Shown piece after piece: positions 18,778 through 28,947 of a stretch of DNA of 64,000 nt. Source of the stretch: Candidatus Zhuqueibacterota bacterium (GTDB lineage: Bacteria > Zhuqueibacterota > Zhuqueibacteria > Residuimicrobiales > Oceaniaggregativiventaceae); contig WJME01000190.1 of the NCBI GenBank assembly GCA_014728115.1, forward strand, positions 62,001 through 126,000. The letters are read 5' to 3'. The notes beneath the pieces are model-generated. The model saw only the letters and a list, made by a program, of their open reading frames with translations, did no database searches and was not told where the DNA came from. Made by a program: the position numbers and the translations under genes. Position 1 is the stretch's first letter. Each line of letters begins with the position of its first letter.

Positions 18778-20082
18778 ATGGTCCTTTTTGCCCTGATTTT
18801 TGTCATTGCCCTGATTGTACTCATGTCCACCAGATTTAAGATCAGCCCATTCCTTTCTTTGCTGGTTGCTGGGCTTGTCATGGGAACGGTCGGCGGACTG
18901 GAATCCGCTCAAATCCTTAAAACGCTTACCCAAGGCTTTGGCAATACCTTGCAAAGTATCGGCATTGTCATCGCTCTGGGGACGATTATCGGTGCTTATC
19001 TGGAAAAGAGCGGCGGTGCACAGCGAATGGCAGAGACCCTGGTCAGGCGTATCGGAGATAAACGATCCGGTTTGGCCATGAATATCACCGGATTTATTGT
19101 ATCGATTCCAGTGTTCTGTGATAGTGGATTCGTGATTCTCTCGACCCTCAATCGTGCCATTAGCCGCAAAACCGGTCTCTCGATGACCGTTCTCGCCGTA
19201 GCGCTCTCGACAGGGTTGTATGCAACACATGTCTTTGTTCCGCCCACTCCAGGGCCGTTGGCCGCAGCTGCGACGTTGGGTGCAGATGTCGGGTTGGTGA
19301 TTATCTTTGGACTGATGGTGGCCGTTCCGTCTGCTCTTGCCGGATGGCTCTGGGCAGAATGGATTGGAAAGCGACTTGTCACTCGTCCGGTTTTGTTCGA
19401 GGACCCAAAGGATACACCTCAGAGCCCACCTAATTTCGCCCGGTCACTCTTGCCGCTCGGGGTACCGATTTTTCTCATTGCACTGGGCTCTCTGAGCTCG
19501 CAAGAGGGTTCTGTTTTTCCCGGGTCTGCCATTCTAGAATTTTTGGGACATCCCGTCATCGCCCTGATGATCGGAGTCATCCTGGCAATGACACTTAAAA
19601 GCTCGGGACCCTCTCACGCCGATTGGATGCAATCCGGTCTGGCGCAAGCAGGCAGTATCATCCTCATCACCGGGGCTGGAGGCGCCTTTGGTACGATTTT
19701 ACGAGAAATTCAGATCGGAGATCTTTTGGGCAATGCGTTTTCGGGCTGGTCTATGGGAATCATTTTGCCATTTATAGTCGCTGCATTTTTCAAAACTGCA
19801 CAGGGGTCTTCAACGGTTGCTATCATCACCACTGCTGCTCTGATATTCCCTTTGCTGCCAACCCTGGGATTGGCCGGCGCAGAGGCACGCGCCTTAACCG
19901 TGTTGGCAATAGGAGCCGGTGCCATGACCGTTTCTCATGCCAACGACAGTTATTTTTGGGTGGTTGCTCAATTTTCCAATATGGATACAGCCACTGCTCT
20001 TAGATCTCATACCATGGCTACCCTGTTTCAGGGGATCACAGGAATTCTGCTCACAAGTATATTGTGGCTTGTTTTTGTATAG
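18778..20082 (+). CDS. GntP-family gluconate/organic-acid permease
   Basis: Multi-TM; 'TGGxFGxIL'-like 'TGAGGAFGTILREI', 'HANDSYFWVV', 'CDSGFVIL' motifs of the GntP family. Confidence 0.85.
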   Translation: MVLFALIFVIALIVLMSTRFKISPFLSLLVAGLVMGTVGGLESAQILKTLTQGFGNTLQSIGIVIALGTIIGAYLEKSGGAQRMAETLVRRIGDKRSGLAMNITGFIVSIPVFCDSGFVILSTLNRAISRKTGLSMTVLAVALSTGLYATHVFVPPTPGPLAAAATLGADVGLVIIFGLMVAVPSALAGWLWAEWIGKRLVTRPVLFEDPKDTPQSPPNFARSLLPLGVPIFLIALGSLSSQEGSVFPGSAILEFLGHPVIALMIGVILAMTLKSSGPSHADWMQSGLAQAGSIILITGAGGAFGTILREIQIGDLLGNAFSGWSMGIILPFIVAAFFKTAQGSSTVAIITTAALIFPLLPTLGLAGAEARALTVLAIGAGAMTVSHANDSYFWVVAQFSNMDTATALRSHTMATLFQGITGILLTSILWLVFV

Positions 20083-20090
20083 GAGTGATC

Positions 20091-22115
20091 ATGCGACAAT
20101 TTTTGGTATTGTTCATTTCCGCCGTGGCGTTCTATGCCTCCGCCAATGAGCGGATCGTCTATGAGAGCGAGGTCTTTATTGATCAGGAACCGCTTCAGGA
20201 CCAGCGCTTTAAAAGTGTCCGCAGATATCGGGGCATGGATTATACACTGCCCGAATACAAGAGTCTCGATGCATGGGAAAAACGGGCAAAAGACCTGCGG
20301 ACCCGCATCCTGGTAACGACAGGACTCTATCCTGAATTGCCTCGCTTTCCACTCAATGCCCGGATCTTTGATCCTCTCGAGCGAGCCAGCTATACAATAT
20401 ACAAGGTATATTTTGAGAGCTGGCCAGGTTTTTATGTCACAGGCAATCTCTATGTGCCCAAAGGCAAAGGACCTTTTCCTGCCATTCTCTCACCCCATGG
20501 CCATTGGGAGAGCCGTTTAATTGATACTGAAACCAACTCGATACCGGGCCGCGCCATCAATTTTGCGCAGCGAGGTTATGTGGTCTTTTCCTATGATATG
20601 GTCGGATATGCAGACAGTAAACAGGTCTCGCACCGGTTTGCCGATTCCCGTCTCGATCAGCTCTGGGGAATCAACCTCATGGGGTTACAGCTCTGGAACA
20701 GCATTCGTAGCGTTGATTTTCTCTATACTCTCGATACTGTCGATACAACCCGAATAGGATGTACCGGCGCTTCAGGTGGGGGGACCCAGACCTTTATGCT
20801 CACGGCGGTGGACAAAAGAGTCAAAGTGTCGGCCCCTGTCAATATGATTTCTGCTCATTTTCAGGGTGGGTGCCTGTGCGAAAATGCCCCTGGCCTGCGC
20901 ACAGAGACCTTTAATGTGGAAATTGGTGCCCTGGCCGCTCCGCGTCCCTTGTTGATGGTTTCCACGACTCAGGACTGGACGGTCAATACCCCGATAATCG
21001 AATTTCCTATGATGAAATCCATCTATGATCTGTATGATCACCCGGAACGGGTGGACTGGAAACAATTCGATTATCCGCACAATTATAACAAAGACAGCCG
21101 GCAAGCGGTATATACCTGGTTCGAACAATGGTTCAAGGGCCGAAAAGATACCGCTGTTGTCAAAGAAATTCCCTTCATCCTGCCTGCTAAAGACAGCTTG
21201 CTGGTTTTTTCTGATGATTTTCCGCCACCAGGTGAGATGAATGAAACGCGCTTGAAAATGATCATGAGACAAACATTTCAAAAGCAGTTGCTGGAAAATT
21301 GGCCTGACTCTCGAGCGGAATTGCAGGCTTTTAAAAAGCTCTATCAGCCTGCCATGGATCATGTCTTGCAGGTTGCTGCAAATCCCAACGTCGTTTATAA
21401 AAGCATCAACGAGACAAAATTCGCCGGAGGGACCTATACTGCCGCAGTCGTTCGCCGGGACGAAGCAAACGACTGGATACCCGTGATCCGCTATACGCCC
21501 GAGACAACACTGGGGACGGTCATTCTGGTTCACTCACTGGGCAAGCGAGAAACCATTACAGGCTATGGATCATGGATCGAGGACCTGACGCATAACGGAT
21601 ATGAGGTTATTTGTTTTGATCCGTTCCGCATGGGCGAGCATACCGTCCCTCAAAAAGAGGATTCTACCCTGTTGGAATTGCGTCATTTTGAGACCTTTAA
21701 CAAGAGCGATGCCCAATTCCGCATTCAGGATATTCTGACTCTGGATGGCATGGTTACCGGAAAATCCCTGTGGGTGGGTCTCGATCGTCAGGCCAGTTTA
21801 TGGCTGATACTCGCCAGCACCCAGCATCACGATATGCAAATGATCTGCAGGGATCTTGTCTTACCGGGCTCTGTCTCTGATCTGATGCAAATTTTTATGC
21901 CAGGTCTGGCCCGCATCGGGGGCATGCAGACCGCCATGGCCTGGGCTGCCCCTCGTGTAACGGTTTATGAAAGCGATGACTCTTTATGGCAATCTTTTAA
22001 TGTAAACTCTATGGCCATCTGGCAAGGCGCCGACAGAGAATCACTGTTTTCAAACGCTGTGCTGGATGCGGATGAAATTATCAAAAGGTATCGCTCTTTT
22101 TCCAAAATAGATTAA
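20091..22115 (+). CDS. Secreted alpha/beta hydrolase, acetylxylan-esterase-like
   Basis: Signal peptide from ATG 20091 (MRQFLVLFISAVAFYASA). 'ILSPHGHW' oxyanion region and 'GCTGASGGGTQTF' nucleophile elbow. Confidence 0.7.
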   Translation: MRQFLVLFISAVAFYASANERIVYESEVFIDQEPLQDQRFKSVRRYRGMDYTLPEYKSLDAWEKRAKDLRTRILVTTGLYPELPRFPLNARIFDPLERASYTIYKVYFESWPGFYVTGNLYVPKGKGPFPAILSPHGHWESRLIDTETNSIPGRAINFAQRGYVVFSYDMVGYADSKQVSHRFADSRLDQLWGINLMGLQLWNSIRSVDFLYTLDTVDTTRIGCTGASGGGTQTFMLTAVDKRVKVSAPVNMISAHFQGGCLCENAPGLRTETFNVEIGALAAPRPLLMVSTTQDWTVNTPIIEFPMMKSIYDLYDHPERVDWKQFDYPHNYNKDSRQAVYTWFEQWFKGRKDTAVVKEIPFILPAKDSLLVFSDDFPPPGEMNETRLKMIMRQTFQKQLLENWPDSRAELQAFKKLYQPAMDHVLQVAANPNVVYKSINETKFAGGTYTAAVVRRDEANDWIPVIRYTPETTLGTVILVHSLGKRETITGYGSWIEDLTHNGYEVICFDPFRMGEHTVPQKEDSTLLELRHFETFNKSDAQFRIQDILTLDGMVTGKSLWVGLDRQASLWLILASTQHHDMQMICRDLVLPGSVSDLMQIFMPGLARIGGMQTAMAWAAPRVTVYESDDSLWQSFNVNSMAIWQGADRESLFSNAVLDADEIIKRYRSFSKID

Positions 22116-22194
22116 AAGATAACGGCAGAGGTTACAGAGGAACACAAAGAAAAAAACGTGAAAATTTTTCTGACTCGAAAGTACCGTATCACAC

Positions 22195-22227
22195 AAAAAA
22201 ACCCTGTCCAGATGGACAGGGTTTTTT
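22195..22227. terminator. Bidirectional rho-independent terminator between convergent genes
   Basis: aaaaaACCCTGTCC-AGAT-GGACAGGGTttttt. Confidence 0.85.
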
Positions 22228-22245
22228 AATTGGTTATAGAGATGT

Positions 22246-23679
22246 CTAGAGTTTTTTGATTTCCGAGACCAGTTCCTGGACTTTGTCTCTTGCACTTCCA
22301 AAAAACATGCTGGTATTGGTCTCGTAGAACAGGGGATTGTCAATGCCTGCAAAACCGACATTAAGACTGCGTTTGATGATGATCACCTGGCGGGCCTTGT
22401 CCGCATCCAGAATCGGCATGCCGTAGATGGGACTGTTGGGATCGTTTCGGGCTGCAGGATTGATCACATCGTTGGCTCCTATCACGAGCACGACATCGGT
22501 ATGAGGAAATTCCGGGTTGATATCATCCATATCAAGAAGAAGATTATAAGGGACATTGGCTTCGGCCAGAAGTACATTCATATGTCCGGGCATTCTTCCG
22601 GCCACGGGATGTACTGCAAATTTCACTTCCACATTGCGTTTTTGCAATAGCTCGGTCAGTTCTCTGACAGCATGCTGGGCCTGGGCTGCAGCCATGCCAT
22701 AACCGGGCACGATGACCACAGACTGGGCATACCCCATCATCATCGCCACTTCTTCAGAATCGACCGATCGTGCAGTTTTATCACCTACGGCTGTGGTCGA
22801 GCCGGCAGCCTGGTCGCCGGTTCCAAAAGCCCCAAAGATCACATTGGTCAAAGAACGATTCATGGCTTTGCACATGATTTGCGTTAGAATCAGTCCTGCA
22901 GCGCCGACAAGCGCACCTGCAATGATGAGGATATTGTTCGAAACCACAAATCCTGCAGCACAGGCAGCCAATCCGGAAAAAGAGTTGAGTAAGGAAACGA
23001 CCACAGGCATATCTGCTCCGCCGATGGGGATCACCAGATTGACACCGATAATCAGAGCGATGATGACCACGAGCAAAAACAAGAGTGATGAAGCATTAAA
23101 CGCGACAATAACCACACCGAGTACCAATACGGCGATCAGCATGAGAAAATTAAAAATTTGTTGTCCGGGAAAGGTGATCGGTGAACCGCTGATGAATCCC
23201 TGCAATTTGCCAAAGGCGATAAAACTTCCAGAGAAGGTAACTGCACCGATCAAAACGCCCAGTATGATGGTAATAGAGACATCCATGGTCATGATGGCAG
23301 TGGTCTCGGGAGAAAGATAGCTGTAAAATTCAGCGATGGCAACGAGTGCGCTGGCACCACCACCGAGTCCGTTAAAGATACCCACCATCTGTGGCATGGC
23401 TGTCATTTGTACTTTTTTTGCTGAAAATGCACCGATCACCGCACCCACTATCATGGCTACGATAATCCAGGTAAAGCTGATAATTTGTTTGTCCAACAAG
23501 GTAACAACAATGGCGATGAGCATACCAATCGATCCCAGCATATTGCCGCGACGGGCCGTAGCGGGTGAGCCCATATACTTTAATCCCAGGATAAAAAGGG
23601 CTGCTGCTACCAGATAGGACAGGCCAATAAAAGTAGACAAAGCATCCATAAGAGCTCTCTCTTTCAAGTCAGTAATCAA
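22246..23679 (-). CDS. pntB: NAD(P) transhydrogenase subunit beta
   Basis: 'GYGMAAAQAQHAVRELTELLQKRNVEVKFAVHPVAGRMPGHMNVLLAEANVPY' and 'DVVLVIGANDVINPAA' NADP-binding motifs; downstream of pntAA/pntAB. Confidence 0.95.
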   Translation of the reverse strand: MITDLKERALMDALSTFIGLSYLVAAALFILGLKYMGSPATARRGNMLGSIGMLIAIVVTLLDKQIISFTWIIVAMIVGAVIGAFSAKKVQMTAMPQMVGIFNGLGGGASALVAIAEFYSYLSPETTAIMTMDVSITIILGVLIGAVTFSGSFIAFGKLQGFISGSPITFPGQQIFNFLMLIAVLVLGVVIVAFNASSLLFLLVVIIALIIGVNLVIPIGGADMPVVVSLLNSFSGLAACAAGFVVSNNILIIAGALVGAAGLILTQIMCKAMNRSLTNVIFGAFGTGDQAAGSTTAVGDKTARSVDSEEVAMMMGYAQSVVIVPGYGMAAAQAQHAVRELTELLQKRNVEVKFAVHPVAGRMPGHMNVLLAEANVPYNLLLDMDDINPEFPHTDVVLVIGANDVINPAARNDPNSPIYGMPILDADKARQVIIIKRSLNVGFAGIDNPLFYETNTSMFFGSARDKVQELVSEIKKL

Positions 23680-23969
23680 TTATCATCGGATTTCTTTTTA
23701 AACATTTGTAGCATTCGATCGGTGACCAGAAACCCACCAACCACATTGACCATCGCAAACACGATGGCTACAAATCCCAATATGACTTCGAGTTGCACGG
23801 CATTTCGGCCGGTCACCAGGAGGGCTCCGATGATGGCAATCCCTGAAATGGCATTGGCACCGGACATTAATGGCGTATGAAGTGTGGGGGGGACTTTGGT
23901 GATCACTTCAAAACCAGTAAAGGAGGCCAGTAAAAAGATCGTCAATCCGACGAGAAGGTCTTGAGGCAT
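23676..23969 (-). CDS. pntAB: NAD(P) transhydrogenase subunit alpha, membrane part
   Basis: 'LASFTGFEVITKVPPTLHTPLMSGANAISGIAIIGAL'. Confidence 0.93.
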   Translation of the reverse strand: MPQDLLVGLTIFLLASFTGFEVITKVPPTLHTPLMSGANAISGIAIIGALLVTGRNAVQLEVILGFVAIVFAMVNVVGGFLVTDRMLQMFKKKSDDN

Positions 23970-23981
23970 GACATCTCCTTT

Positions 23982-25109
23982 CTATGTTAGCATTTCTTTA
24001 ATACGTTCACTGATAATTTCACCGTCATGGGTCACGCAGGATTCATTGATGATCTGATCTTCAAAGTTGAGATTCAGTTCGCCTTCTTTGATCAAGAGTT
24101 TCAAAAGTGAATGAACGTTGCGACCAAACATCATGGTGGTGTCGATCGCCATTGTACTGGGCAGATTGACCGGGCCAATGATCCTGACACCATTGATTTC
24201 AACTTCTTTGTCGATTTCAGAGCCTTCTACATTGCCTCCCTGTTCAACAGCCATATCGACAATGACAGATCCGGGTCGCATGGCCTCGACCATGGGTTTT
24301 GTAACCAATACCGGTGCTTTTTTGCCGGGCACCTGTGCTGTCGTGATCACGATATTGGCTTCAGAGACATGTTTGAGAAGGGTTTTTTGAATGAGGGCAG
24401 TGGTATCCTGAGATACTTGTTTGGCATATCCGCCTTCTGTGGCGGTTTCTTCTTCCAGTTTGATTTCTACAAACCTGGCCCCCAGACTCTCGACTTCGCC
24501 TTTTGCAGCCTCGCGAATATCGAATGCTTCCACATTCGCGCCCAGGCGTTTGGCAGTAGCGATGGCTTGCAAACCGGCAACCCCTGCTCCCAGAATGAAA
24601 ACCTTTGCCGGTGCAATCGTTCCGGCAGCAGTGGTGAGCATGGGAAAGAATTTATGCAGGGATGCTGCTGCCAGGAGAACCGCTTTATAACCAGCGGCTG
24701 AAGCTTGAGATGAGAGCACATCCATGCTTTGAGCGCGGCTGATTCTCGGCACCATTTCAAGGGCAAAACTGGTGATTTTCTGTTCTGCGAGATTTTTTGC
24801 CAATTCCGGAGTACGTAACACATCCAACAAGCATACGAGAACGCTTTTCTCGGGCAGGGCTTTGACTTCGTTTTCCTGAGGCGGACGCACTTTGGCGATA
24901 ATTGTCGCATCGCGATAGAGATCCGTGGCGGAGGATGCGATTTCGGCTCCGGCATCTTTATACTTTTCGTCCGGGATAAAAGACAATTTGCCAGCATCTT
25001 TTTCCACCACGACCTTGTTGCCTGCTTCGACCAGTCGTTTCACGACATCTGGTCCCATGGCAACACGTCGTTCACCCGCTATGGTTTCTTTGGGAATTGC
25101 GATTTTCAT
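23982..25109 (-). CDS. pntAA: NAD(P) transhydrogenase subunit alpha, NAD-binding part
   Basis: 'IAIPKETIAGERRVAMGPDVVKRL', 'KVFILGAGVAGLQAIATAKRLGANVEAFDIR'. Confidence 0.94.
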   Translation of the reverse strand: MKIAIPKETIAGERRVAMGPDVVKRLVEAGNKVVVEKDAGKLSFIPDEKYKDAGAEIASSATDLYRDATIIAKVRPPQENEVKALPEKSVLVCLLDVLRTPELAKNLAEQKITSFALEMVPRISRAQSMDVLSSQASAAGYKAVLLAAASLHKFFPMLTTAAGTIAPAKVFILGAGVAGLQAIATAKRLGANVEAFDIREAAKGEVESLGARFVEIKLEEETATEGGYAKQVSQDTTALIQKTLLKHVSEANIVITTAQVPGKKAPVLVTKPMVEAMRPGSVIVDMAVEQGGNVEGSEIDKEVEINGVRIIGPVNLPSTMAIDTTMMFGRNVHSLLKLLIKEGELNLNFEDQIINESCVTHDGEIISERIKEMLT

Positions 25110-25138
25110 TGCCTCTCCTGAGGATTGTGGTAAAAGTT

Positions 25139-25152
25139 TTGAACCGGTTCAA
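25139..25152. promoter_or_regulatory. Perfect 14-bp palindrome TTGAACCGGTTCAA upstream of pntAA
   Basis: Lies between the predicted pnt promoter and the pntAA start codon. Confidence 0.45.
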
Positions 25153-25172
25153 GTGTTGTATTTACTTGGAAC

Positions 25173-25201
25173 AATATAGCCTTTTTCTGTATAAAAATCA
25201 A
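25173..25201 (-). promoter_or_regulatory. Candidate sigma70-type promoter for the pnt operon
   Basis: Minus strand TTGATT-N17-TATATT. Confidence 0.5.
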
Positions 25202-25286
25202 GTTCTTTGCGGAATGATTATGATGCATTTGGATAGGATACGCTTACAGCCCCCTGGAAGGGGGAAATACAAAAGAGCACAAGCGA

Positions 25287-25544
25287 TCAAGAGATTTTTC
25301 TTTTACTTTTGATTCTGCCCAATACAAAAAGTAAGATCCAGGCCCCGATAACCGCAGCAATCACGTCAGTAAAAAATCCCCGCGTGGCAACCCCGATAAA
25401 CCTGAATAAAAATCCCCCAAACAACGCGCCTGCAACCCCGATGATCAGGTTGTTCAATAGCCCCAATCCCTGACCGAATTTGAGCTTTCCTGCAAGCCAA
25501 CCTGATATCAGGCCGATTACCAAAAATACCAAAACATTGATCAT
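25287..25544 (-). CDS. GlsB/YeaQ/YmgE family small membrane protein
   Basis: 'LISGWLAGKLKFGQGLGLLNNLIIGVAGALFGGFLF...DVIAAVIGAWILLFVLGRI'. Confidence 0.85.
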   Translation of the reverse strand: MINVLVFLVIGLISGWLAGKLKFGQGLGLLNNLIIGVAGALFGGFLFRFIGVATRGFFTDVIAAVIGAWILLFVLGRIKSKRKIS

Positions 25545-25728
25545 GACTCCACCCTAAATATAATGCCGCAATCATCCCCCATGAACCGCTGCACCCGGGA
25601 CCATCGCATGTTCGAGAAACTTGTTTGTCATCATAAAAAATTCGCCGACACTGTTTCCAATTGACCTGCTTTGGCGATAACGTTATAGCAGACTGTGGAA
25701 TTCCCATGAGCTGGATTGCTGAGAACTA

Positions 25729-26784
25729 TCAGACAATCTCCAACATTCTTTCCACAGCACGACGGGCCTTGATACGAATATCTTCAGGAACCTCGATTTG
25801 ATACTGCATGTTTTGCAGAGATGCCAATGTATCTTCCAGTGTAATTTCATTCATATGTGGACAGCGAACACTGCATAAACGCAGCATCTCTTTTTGCGGA
25901 TTTTCTGCCGCGATATTATCGCCCATACTGCATTCGGTCAGTAAAAGATAACGATCTGCCTTGACATCTTGCACATATTTGATCATGGCAGAGGTACTGC
26001 CGGAAAAATCGGATGCGGCTGTGACCTCGGGACTGCATTCGGGATGGGCCAGAATAACCACATCTGGAAATTGCTTTCGAACATTTTCAATATCTTCCAC
26101 AGTAAACTGTTCATGAACTTCACAACGTCCCTTCCAGCCGATCATGGCATATTCTATATTTGATTCCGGCTTTCGTAGGCCCGTGGCTCCCTTGACAGGA
26201 AAAACAATGGTTTTGCCTGTCTCTTTGGCCACATTTCCGGCAAGGTATTCGTCGGGTAAAAAGATGACCTTGTCCGCATCGATATGCTCTATCACCTTGT
26301 GGGCATTGCCGGATGTACAACAATAATCACTCTCTGCCTTGACATCGGCATATGTATTCACGTACGTGACCACCGGAACCCCGGGATATAGTTTTTTCAG
26401 TTCCCGCACATCCTCGGCTGTGATGCTTTCTGCAAGCGAACAGCCCGCTTTTTTCGCCGGCAGCAAAACGGTCTTGTCCGGACTGAGGATTTTTGCGGTT
26501 TCAGCCATAAAGCGTACACCACAGAACACAATGACATCTTTGTCTGTCTCGGCAGCTTTGCGGCTCAGTTCCAAAGAATCCCCGGCAAAATCCGGGATGG
26601 TGGTATAGAGCGCAGGTTCCATATAGTTATGGCCCAGAATGACAGCATTGCGTTCCTTTTTAAGTCGATTGATCTCATATACGAGACGTGCTTTTTCATA
26701 CAACTCTGCCTTGGGTAGCAATTTAGCCAGTCGCTTTTGCATTTGCTCAAAAGTTGCTTGAATAGTTGGTTCATCGATGGGCAT
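25729..26784 (-). CDS. nadA: Quinolinate synthase NadA
   Basis: 'AVILGHNYMEPALYTTIPDFAGDSLELSRKAAETDKDVIVFCGVRFMAETAKIL', 'HPECSPEV', 'CSVRCPHM'. Confidence 0.95.
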   Translation of the reverse strand: MPIDEPTIQATFEQMQKRLAKLLPKAELYEKARLVYEINRLKKERNAVILGHNYMEPALYTTIPDFAGDSLELSRKAAETDKDVIVFCGVRFMAETAKILSPDKTVLLPAKKAGCSLAESITAEDVRELKKLYPGVPVVTYVNTYADVKAESDYCCTSGNAHKVIEHIDADKVIFLPDEYLAGNVAKETGKTIVFPVKGATGLRKPESNIEYAMIGWKGRCEVHEQFTVEDIENVRKQFPDVVILAHPECSPEVTAASDFSGSTSAMIKYVQDVKADRYLLLTECSMGDNIAAENPQKEMLRLCSVRCPHMNEITLEDTLASLQNMQYQIEVPEDIRIKARRAVERMLEIV

Positions 26785-26869
26785 GATCAGGTCCGTTATT
26801 TATATGATATTTATCATTTACTAAATTGAACATTATTGGTTGATCTATCTATTCGCCATTTTTGTTCCC

Positions 26870-28288
26870 CTATCGAACCAGATGAAAATAGTGGGGGAGA
26901 TGTATCTTTGAATATCCTTTGAACAGAGACATGGAGGTAATGATTTTGCCGTCTATGGCAAGGGCAAAATATCCATTGCGCTGATCTTTTAGATGTATAT
27001 TACCGGTACGAAAGAGCTGCATGACCTTTTTCTCGTCGAGTTCAATGATAGATTTGTTAATATCCTGGCTCAGCAGCTGAACAGCTGCGCCCATAAGTTT
27101 CAGCGTTCTGCCTTTGATTTCAACGAGCGGAATTCCCGGTTTGATCATTTTGTGTTCAGGGATTTCTTGCCATTCCTTTGCAAGCATGTAAATTCGTTTC
27201 TTGGTCTTGTAATAGCGAAAATCTTTCAGTTTGTCCAAAGCGATACCCCACCTTTGAGAGATTCTTTCCAGATAATCTGAAATTTCAGGATGGGTGGCAG
27301 AGCGTGTTTGCATCATTTTGACAGTATCTGAGGGACGGACAGGAAACGAATCGAGTTTTTTCAGCCTCACCATAAAGAATCCTTCTACAGGATGGGGAAA
27401 GGGAGGGATTCTGCATGCTTTTTCCAGGTCCGGGTGAAAGGCACGCCCGCCATGAGAGGTAAGGCCTGGTTTAAGCCACTCGTGCAAAGGCAGAGGAATG
27501 GATTCGATTTTGACGCGGTCCCCGGTTTTTTGCAATACCTGGTGCACGAGGTGTTCATTTTCTTCGACAGAGACCGAACACGTAGAATAGACCACTGTTC
27601 CCCCGACACGGACCGTTTTGAGCGCCGATATCAGCAACAATTCTTGCAGATTTGTATGTCCGTTCAGACGAGCGGGTGTCCATTTTTCAGAGTCGAGAAA
27701 CAGATTCGGGTTTTTGCCCAGGTTACTGCAAGGTGCATCGATCAGCACCTTGTCGAAAAAATCAGGCAAAAGTCTTCCCCAACGTTGACCGATCATAAAA
27801 TAGACAACGCTATTCATGGCACCTGCCCGGTCGAGATTTGTCATGAGCGGCTGCAGCCGCTTGAACGAAGAGTCTGCGGAAAAGAGCTGTCCCTGATTCT
27901 GCATCAAATCGGCGATCTGAGTCGTTTTTGATCCTGGTGCCGCCGACATGTCCAGAACGGTTTCACCTGGTTGGGGATTCAGGGCCAGGGCAGGCAATTG
28001 CGAGGAGATACCCTGATAAAAAAAGGAACCGGTATAGAATGCCAGCGTATGACTCATGGGCAAGGGATCGTGTAAAATAATCGCCCCTCTGGAATTGAGG
28101 GGATGCGGTTTAAATTCGATGCCCTTTTGTTGCATGAATTCCGTGATCTCTTGAACTGAAGACTTTATCGTATTGATTCTCAAACAGGGTGGCTCTGGGG
28201 CAAACCACTCGCTTTGCATCCTGGCGTGTCCATAGAGTTCGCTGAAATAAGAATTCAAAGCAGTATTTTCGTGTTGGCTCGATTTCAT
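26870..28288 (-). CDS. RsmB/NOP (RsmF-like) rRNA (cytosine-C5) methyltransferase
   Basis: 'VLDMSAAPGSKTTQIADLM', 'DAPCSN', 'VVYSTCSVSVEENE'. ATG at 28288 chosen over the track start at 28324. Confidence 0.87.
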   Translation of the reverse strand: MKSSQHENTALNSYFSELYGHARMQSEWFAPEPPCLRINTIKSSVQEITEFMQQKGIEFKPHPLNSRGAIILHDPLPMSHTLAFYTGSFFYQGISSQLPALALNPQPGETVLDMSAAPGSKTTQIADLMQNQGQLFSADSSFKRLQPLMTNLDRAGAMNSVVYFMIGQRWGRLLPDFFDKVLIDAPCSNLGKNPNLFLDSEKWTPARLNGHTNLQELLLISALKTVRVGGTVVYSTCSVSVEENEHLVHQVLQKTGDRVKIESIPLPLHEWLKPGLTSHGGRAFHPDLEKACRIPPFPHPVEGFFMVRLKKLDSFPVRPSDTVKMMQTRSATHPEISDYLERISQRWGIALDKLKDFRYYKTKKRIYMLAKEWQEIPEHKMIKPGIPLVEIKGRTLKLMGAAVQLLSQDINKSIIELDEKKVMQLFRTGNIHLKDQRNGYFALAIDGKIITSMSLFKGYSKIHLPHYFHLVR

Positions 28289-28418
28289 AGCTTTTAAGAT
28301 ATGAATTTTATTACTATTATTCAAGTCAAATGCAGATGATTGGTTTTAGGCCGGCATTACGGAATAACTGTTTATGAAAATTGTTTTACATTTTACATTC
28401 AGAGGTAAAGGAGTAGAT

Positions 28419-28775
28419 ATGGATCATCATAAACAACATACAGCTGAACCGCCTGTCAAGATCAGCTCTAGAGCGAGAAAAGAATTAATCAAGCTCTTGA
28501 ATAACGAGAACAAAGAATTTTCATATTTGCGCATCGACGTACGCGCAGGCAATGGTCATTCATTGTCCTATGCACTGGGACTGGTTGACCGGGTATCTGA
28601 TAAGGATTCTGTATATCATGTCGATGGCATCGATATCGCCATCGCCCAAAGCGCACTCTCTTTTGTTCGGGGCAGTGAACTGGATTATCGCCGTGAGCAG
28701 GATCAGGAGGGTTTTGTCTTTAGTCAATCTGCTGTTCATCAGGGCTGCGGCTGTGGAGACGGATGTGGTTGCTAA
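28419..28775 (+). CDS. HesB/IscA-like protein with Cys-rich C-terminus
   Basis: 'VKISSRARKELIKLL...LRIDVRAGNGHSLSYALGLVD...GIDIAIAQSALSFVRGSELDY...GCGCGDGCGC'. Internal ATG 28419 with upstream AAAGGAG. Confidence 0.7.
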   Translation: MDHHKQHTAEPPVKISSRARKELIKLLNNENKEFSYLRIDVRAGNGHSLSYALGLVDRVSDKDSVYHVDGIDIAIAQSALSFVRGSELDYRREQDQEGFVFSQSAVHQGCGCGDGCGC

Positions 28776-28947
28776 AATTTATTTGCTGCAACATCCTGGG
28801 GTAGGGGGGGCACTGATTTTCAAGAACAAAGATGGATGACTATCAGTCCCTATCATAACCCGCCCCTGTCTTTTCTCCGCGAATACTTTTTTTTGTGGTA
28901 TGGTTTAGGAAATTATATGTTTATATGTCCCCGAATACGAGGTTATC

